Positions 60,501 to 64,000 of a stretch of 64,000 nt of DNA are shown in pieces. Where the stretch lies: positions 1,526,001 through 1,590,000 of the forward strand of contig NZ_CP078143.1 of the NCBI RefSeq assembly GCF_019891395.1, in the 5' to 3' direction. The stretch is from Nitratireductor kimnyeongensis. Its GTDB lineage: Bacteria > Pseudomonadota > Alphaproteobacteria > Rhizobiales > Rhizobiaceae. Positions within the stretch are counted from its first letter, which is position 1; the number at the start of each line of letters is the position of its first letter. The notes beneath the pieces are model-generated. The model had not been told where the DNA came from, searched no databases, and saw only the letters and a program-made list of their open reading frames with translations. A program made the translations under genes and the position numbers.

Positions 60501-61318
60501 GAATGAAACTGCGCAATCTCGCCCTGCCCGGCCTTTTCTGGCTGTTCGTCGCCTATCTCTTCCTGCCACTGTTCGTGATGGCGGCGATGGGTTTCCGCGA
60601 TTCCAACTTCGTTGCCTTCCCAATCCATAGCTGGACTACAAAATGGTACAGCGAGGTGCTCCTTGATCGCGACGTCATGGAAGCGCTGTGGCTTTCAGCC
60701 CGGGTGGCTATCTTCTCCACGGTGCTGTCGGTGGCTGTCGGCCTGCCAATCGCCTTCGCTGTTGCCCGCACCTCCGGCATCGCCCGCGGACTCCTCATCG
60801 CGCTCATCCTTCTGCCAGCTTTCCTGCCGGTGGTCGTCTCGGCGATTTCGCTGCGCATCTTCATTGGCCGCATCGGCCTTGAAACGGGGACCGCCGCGAT
60901 CGCCTTCGGCCACGCGGTCGGCTCCGTACCCTTCGTCGTGATCATGGTTCTGACCCGTCTGAACACGATGGGCCGCAACATGGCTGATGCGGCCCGCAAT
61001 CTCGGTGCGGACGACGTCATCATACTCGTGCGCATCGTCTTGCCATATCTGTCGCCGGCGCTGCTGGGCGCATTCATGTTCTGCCTTTTGCTGTCGTTCG
61101 AGGATTTCGTGCGCTCGTTCTTCCTCGGCGGGTTCGAGCAGACCTTCCCGGTTCTCCTGTTCGCCCGGCTGCGCTTCGGCTTCGATCCGGGCCTTGCCGC
61201 CATCTCGACGCTCGTCCTCATCGCCACGACCGGCTTTGGCCTCTATGCCGAACGCTTTGTGCGCAAGCGCAGCCTGCGCAGCGAATCCTCCCTGACTTCC
61301 GGTGCCAAGAATGACTGA
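60497..61318 (+). CDS. Spermidine/putrescine-type ABC permease (PotC family)
   Basis: A 273-residue permease. The start overlaps PotB by 4 bp and is preceded by GGGAGGGC. About six spans are visible, with EAA loop NMADAARNLGADDVIILVRIVLPYLSPALLGAFMF. The C-terminal RKRSLRSESSLTSGAKND is soluble. It overlaps the ATPase gene by 8 bp. Confidence 0.92.
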   Translation: MRMKLRNLALPGLFWLFVAYLFLPLFVMAAMGFRDSNFVAFPIHSWTTKWYSEVLLDRDVMEALWLSARVAIFSTVLSVAVGLPIAFAVARTSGIARGLLIALILLPAFLPVVVSAISLRIFIGRIGLETGTAAIAFGHAVGSVPFVVIMVLTRLNTMGRNMADAARNLGADDVIILVRIVLPYLSPALLGAFMFCLLLSFEDFVRSFFLGGFEQTFPVLLFARLRFGFDPGLAAISTLVLIATTGFGLYAERFVRKRSLRSESSLTSGAKND

Positions 61319-62402
61319 TCCCGTACCCGCCATCGAACTGAAGAACATCTGCAAGGCCTATGGCGCGCTGCGGGTCATCGACGATGTCTCGCTCACCATC
61401 GACCGCGGCGTGTTCATCACGCTTCTGGGTCCGTCGGGCTGCGGGAAGTCTACGTTGCTGCGCTCCATTGTTGGCCTGGCCGAACCGGACAGCGGTACGA
61501 TTCTGGTTGACGGAAAGGACATCACCAACGCGGCTGCCCACAACCGCCCGGTAAAGATGGTGTTTCAGGATTACGCGCTCTTTCCGCACATGACCGTAGC
61601 CCAGAACATCGGCTTCGGCTGCGAGATGCAGGGCATGGAGAAGAGCGCCATCGCGCGCCGCTCTACCGAGCTTCTGGAACTTATCCGCCTGCCCGACATC
61701 GCCAATCGCTATCCCGACGCGCTTTCCGGTGGTCAGCGGCAGCGTGTTGCGCTCGCCCGTGCACTGGCACCCGATCCGGCCGCCCTGTTGCTTGATGAGC
61801 CGCTTGGCGCGCTTGATCTGAAACTGCGGCAGGACATGCAGCGTGAGCTGAAGGCCATCCAGCGGCGCACGGGCAAGACCTTCGTATTTGTTACGCACGA
61901 CCAGCAGGAAGCCATGTCCATGTCGGATCTTGTGGCGGTGATGAATAAGGGGCGGATCGAACAGCTCGACAGCCCCGAGAACATCTATGCCAATCCGGCA
62001 ACCCTGTTCATCGCCGATTTCGTCGGCGCCACCAATCTTTTTGAAGCGAAGGTCGAGGCGAAGGACGGGGATCACCTGACCCTTTCCGTCGGAGATGCGC
62101 GCTGGCGCGTGCCGGCTGCCCGCGTGACTTCGCAGAGAAAGCCGGAAGAGGGCGAGGCGGTCTCGGTGGTGATCCGCCCGGAGGCGTTCGACATTGGCGC
62201 TGGCCGCCGGAAGAACGGCATCGAGCTATCCGGCCGCGTGACCGACCAGACCTATCTCGGCGACCGCGTGCATCTGAATGTCGACACGGCGGACGGAAGA
62301 TCATTGCTGGTCGATGTCCGGCCGCCGGTCGCGATTGGAGAAGGCGCGGAAATCAAACTGCACTGCCGAGCAGACAATCTCGCGATTATCGCTGATCGAT
62401 GA
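61311..62402 (+). CDS. Spermidine/putrescine-type ABC ATPase (PotA family)
   Basis: A 363-residue ATPase. Walker [10 protein letters not shown] is at residues 40-48, signature LSGGQRQ at 138, and Walker B ALLLDEP at 158-164. The C-terminal TOBE domain (about 240-360) contains VVIRPEAFDIG. I chose the ATG at 61311, which overlaps the permease stop; a GTG three codons upstream is possible. It completes the four-part importer and is followed 37 bp later by the cyclodeaminase-like gene. Confidence 0.92.
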   Translation: MTDPVPAIELKNICKAYGALRVIDDVSLTIDRGVFITLLGPSGCGKSTLLRSIVGLAEPDSGTILVDGKDITNAAAHNRPVKMVFQDYALFPHMTVAQNIGFGCEMQGMEKSAIARRSTELLELIRLPDIANRYPDALSGGQRQRVALARALAPDPAALLLDEPLGALDLKLRQDMQRELKAIQRRTGKTFVFVTHDQQEAMSMSDLVAVMNKGRIEQLDSPENIYANPATLFIADFVGATNLFEAKVEAKDGDHLTLSVGDARWRVPAARVTSQRKPEEGEAVSVVIRPEAFDIGAGRRKNGIELSGRVTDQTYLGDRVHLNVDTADGRSLLVDVRPPVAIGEGAEIKLHCRADNLAIIADR

Positions 62403-62439
62403 GCGCGCAACAAACAGACTGTGAAATGGAGACGCCCTG

Positions 62440-63414
62440 ATGGAAATGATCGATGCCAAACGCGTGCACGAACTGCTGGATTATGAAGGCCTGTTCGCCG
62501 CACTTGAGGCTGCGCACAAGGGCGGCATGCCCAAACAGTCCGATCGCCTGATCTATCAGGAGCCGAACCCGCAGGGCCAGCCGGACATCTTCATCATCCT
62601 GCCGGCGTGGGAACCGCAGGAAGGTATCCTGGCGAAGCTGGTTACCTCCTTCCCAAACAACAAGGCGCGGCACAATCTGCCGACCGTGAACTCTATCTAT
62701 GTTTTCATCAATGCCGACACGGGCGTTGCCGAGGCGGTGATTGACGGCGAGGCGGTGATCTTCCGCAAGACCTCATCGGATTCGGCTTTCGGTTCGAAGC
62801 TTCTCTCGCGTGAGGATGCCGAAAACTTCCTGATGATCGGTGCTGGCGGGCTGGCACCCTATTTGGTCAAGGCGCATCTTGCCGCCCGGCCCAGCCTCAA
62901 GCGCGTCATGCTTTGGAACCGCACCGGGGCCAATGCCGAAGGACTGGCAAAAACGCTGGCCGCGGAAGGGATCGAAGCGGACGTGGTTTCCGATCTCGAC
63001 AAGGCGGTGAGCGAGGCCGACATCATCTCAAGCGCCACCATGGCCAACGAGCCGCATCTCAAGGGCAGGCTCCTGAAGCCGGGTGCCCATGTGGATCTTG
63101 TCGGCTCCTTCACGCCGGAAATGCGCGAAGCCGACGACGATGTTCTCAAACGCGCATCCATCTTCGTCGATCATCGCCAGACCACCACGCGCTCCGGTGA
63201 GTTCCTCGGTCCGTACGAGCGTGGCATCATCACGCCGGACGATGTGCACGGCGATCTCTTCGAACTTTGCCAGGGCAAGGTGAAGGGTCGTCAGTCTGCT
63301 GACGAAATCACAATGATGAAGAATGGCGGCGGCAGCCATATCGACTACTACGTCGCCAAATATCTGATGGACCGGCATCACGGCCGGCCGTTCTCGACAC
63401 GTTGTTCGAACTGA
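62440..63414 (+). CDS. Ornithine cyclodeaminase/mu-crystallin family protein
   Basis: A 324-residue OCD-family protein. The Rossmann motif IGAGGLAPYLVKA (about 133-145) binds NAD(P). Substrate-side residues are in EGILAKLVTSFPNN (Lys 66) and FRKTSSDSAFG (Arg 109). The catalytic Asp region reads SFTPEMREAD. True OCD converts ornithine to proline, but relatives include imine reductases and amino-acid dehydrogenases; the long QEPNPQGQPD insert makes an imine reductase as likely. It is the last gene of the operon before a strong terminator. It could process the product of the class V enzyme. Confidence 0.88.
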   Translation: MEMIDAKRVHELLDYEGLFAALEAAHKGGMPKQSDRLIYQEPNPQGQPDIFIILPAWEPQEGILAKLVTSFPNNKARHNLPTVNSIYVFINADTGVAEAVIDGEAVIFRKTSSDSAFGSKLLSREDAENFLMIGAGGLAPYLVKAHLAARPSLKRVMLWNRTGANAEGLAKTLAAEGIEADVVSDLDKAVSEADIISSATMANEPHLKGRLLKPGAHVDLVGSFTPEMREADDDVLKRASIFVDHRQTTTRSGEFLGPYERGIITPDDVHGDLFELCQGKVKGRQSADEITMMKNGGGSHIDYYVAKYLMDRHHGRPFSTRCSN

Positions 63415-63418
63415 TCCC

Positions 63419-63450
63419 GTGGCGGCGGCTATGCGCCGCCGCCGCATTTT
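63419..63450 (+). terminator. Rho-independent terminator after the OCD-family gene
   Basis: GGCGGCGGC at 63421-63429 pairs with GCCGCCGCC at 63435-63443 around a 5-nt loop TATGC, flanked by an extra G-C and G-T pair and followed by ATTTT. A 9-11 bp GC-rich stem with a short T tract ends the polyamine-type operon. The next gene, on the same strand, starts 44 bp after the stem with its own GGGGAG ribosome site. Confidence 0.8.
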
Positions 63451-63486
63451 GACTGATGATCGTGAGGTGAAGACAAGGGGAGTGTC

Positions 63487-64000
63487 ATGGAACTGCCGCG
63501 ACGTTTGATCCCTTCCGTTTCGGGCCTGATCGCCTTCGAGGCGACGGCCCGACATCTGAGCTTTTCGCAGGCCGCCAAGGATCTCTCGCTTTCGCAAGGG
63601 GCCGTTTCCAAACGGGTGCGCCAGTTGGAACAGATGCTTGGTGTTGCCCTTCTCGCCCGCAACAATCATCAGGTCCACCTGACGGAGATGGGGCAGCGCT
63701 ATCTTCCGCAGGTGCGCACCCTTCTAGGACAGCTGGAAAGTTCCACCCGGGCGCTGATGCAGGGAGCGGATGGCAAAACCACTATCACGATGGCGGCGCC
63801 CGTCGGGTTTTCGGCTTGCTGGTTGATTTCCCGTCTCGGCGACTTCCAAAAACGCCATGCCAACCTCAGCATCAATCTGATCACCTCAAAGACGTTGCTC
63901 GAAACCGATGACGAAACGGTGGACTGCGCCATCGTGCAGGGCACGCCGCAATGGGGCGCCCTCGCCTGCACACCGCTTTTCGAGGAAGAGCTTGTGCCGG
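63487..64000 (+). CDS. LysR family transcriptional regulator, C-terminus outside window
   Basis: The first 171 codons of an LTTR are visible. The helix-turn-helix is LPRRLIPSVSGLIAFEATARHLSFSQAAKDLSLSQGAVSKRVRQLEQMLG, with the usual pattern of an Ala-rich recognition helix. The linker (LPQVRTLLGQLESSTRALMQGADGK) and the start of the effector domain (TTITMAAPVGFSACWLISRLGDF) follow. GGGGAG lies 8 nt before the ATG. It lies just beyond the terminator of the polyamine-type operon; whether it regulates that operon cannot be told here. Confidence 0.9.
   Translation, partial: MELPRRLIPSVSGLIAFEATARHLSFSQAAKDLSLSQGAVSKRVRQLEQMLGVALLARNNHQVHLTEMGQRYLPQVRTLLGQLESSTRALMQGADGKTTITMAAPVGFSACWLISRLGDFQKRHANLSINLITSKTLLETDDETVDCAIVQGTPQWGALACTPLFEEELVP

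Noticed and set aside
1..64000. CRISPR arrays, tRNA/rRNA genes, insertion sequences, prophage or integrative-element genes
   Set aside because: I looked for regular spaced repeats, transposase or integrase motifs, and tRNA-like cloverleaves and found none that I could support.

Overview
The window is a GC-rich chromosomal or large-replicon segment of an alphaproteobacterium, most likely Hyphomicrobiales (Rhizobiales; Phyllobacteriaceae or Rhizobiaceae). The reasons are the density of ABC and TRAP uptake systems, GntR/SorC/LysR regulators and sugar-acid catabolic genes, ATGA-overlapping operons, and antisense frames left open by G/C-rich third codon positions. The lineage is inferred. I see no rRNA, tRNA, CRISPR array, insertion sequence or prophage gene. 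Both ends cut genes.

Region 1 (1-1642, minus) holds two exported proteins of unknown role, one with a C-terminal concanavalin A-like fold. Region 2 (2025-15100) is a nitrogen-compound uptake and catabolism cluster. RidA diverges from a complete branched-chain-amino-acid-type ABC importer, followed by a DadA-like FAD oxidoreductase, a class I aminotransferase and a GntR regulator. Convergent to these lie a TRAP transporter, a kynureninase-like class V PLP enzyme and an SRPBCC protein. Two TGATCA-N2-TGATCA palindromes, one at each outer promoter, suggest a single regulon.

Region 3 (15427-26150) is a nine-gene minus-strand operon: ribose-type ABC importer, E1-alpha/E1-beta of a TPP 2-oxoacid (acetoin-type) dehydrogenase, an E2 whose acyltransferase domain is replaced by an alpha/beta hydrolase, an AhpD-like CxxC protein, an FGGY kinase and an SDR. 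It diverges from a SorC regulator with tandem direct repeats between them.

Region 4 (26199-38898) is a sugar-acid island. OtnK, OtnC and OtnI (3-oxotetronate kinase, decarboxylase, isomerase) diverge from a cytoplasmic apiosidase-like glycosidase and a COG3618 amidohydrolase. A PdxA2-like dehydrogenase, a maltose-type ABC importer and a GntR/FCD regulator form a second operon that diverges from an LtnD-like dehydrogenase. The two divergent promoters share a roughly 20-bp AT-rich operator, so glycoside import, hydrolysis and tetronate catabolism to dihydroxyacetone phosphate appear co-regulated.

Region 5 (39053-54494) concerns envelope and stress functions: a lipoprotein hydrolase, a Ca2+/H+ antiporter next to an ionotropic-glutamate-receptor-like channel, a TolC/YtcA/MdtN/MdtO efflux set with a Tat-exported amidohydrolase and an outer-membrane protein, a choloylglycine-hydrolase-family enzyme, GadB, a small membrane protein and an LssY-domain protein. 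Region 6 (54754-64000) holds an enolase-superfamily enzyme, a LysR regulator, and a divergent operon with a class V PLP enzyme, a spermidine/putrescine-type ABC importer and an ornithine-cyclodeaminase-family protein. This ends at a strong terminator before a second, truncated LysR gene.
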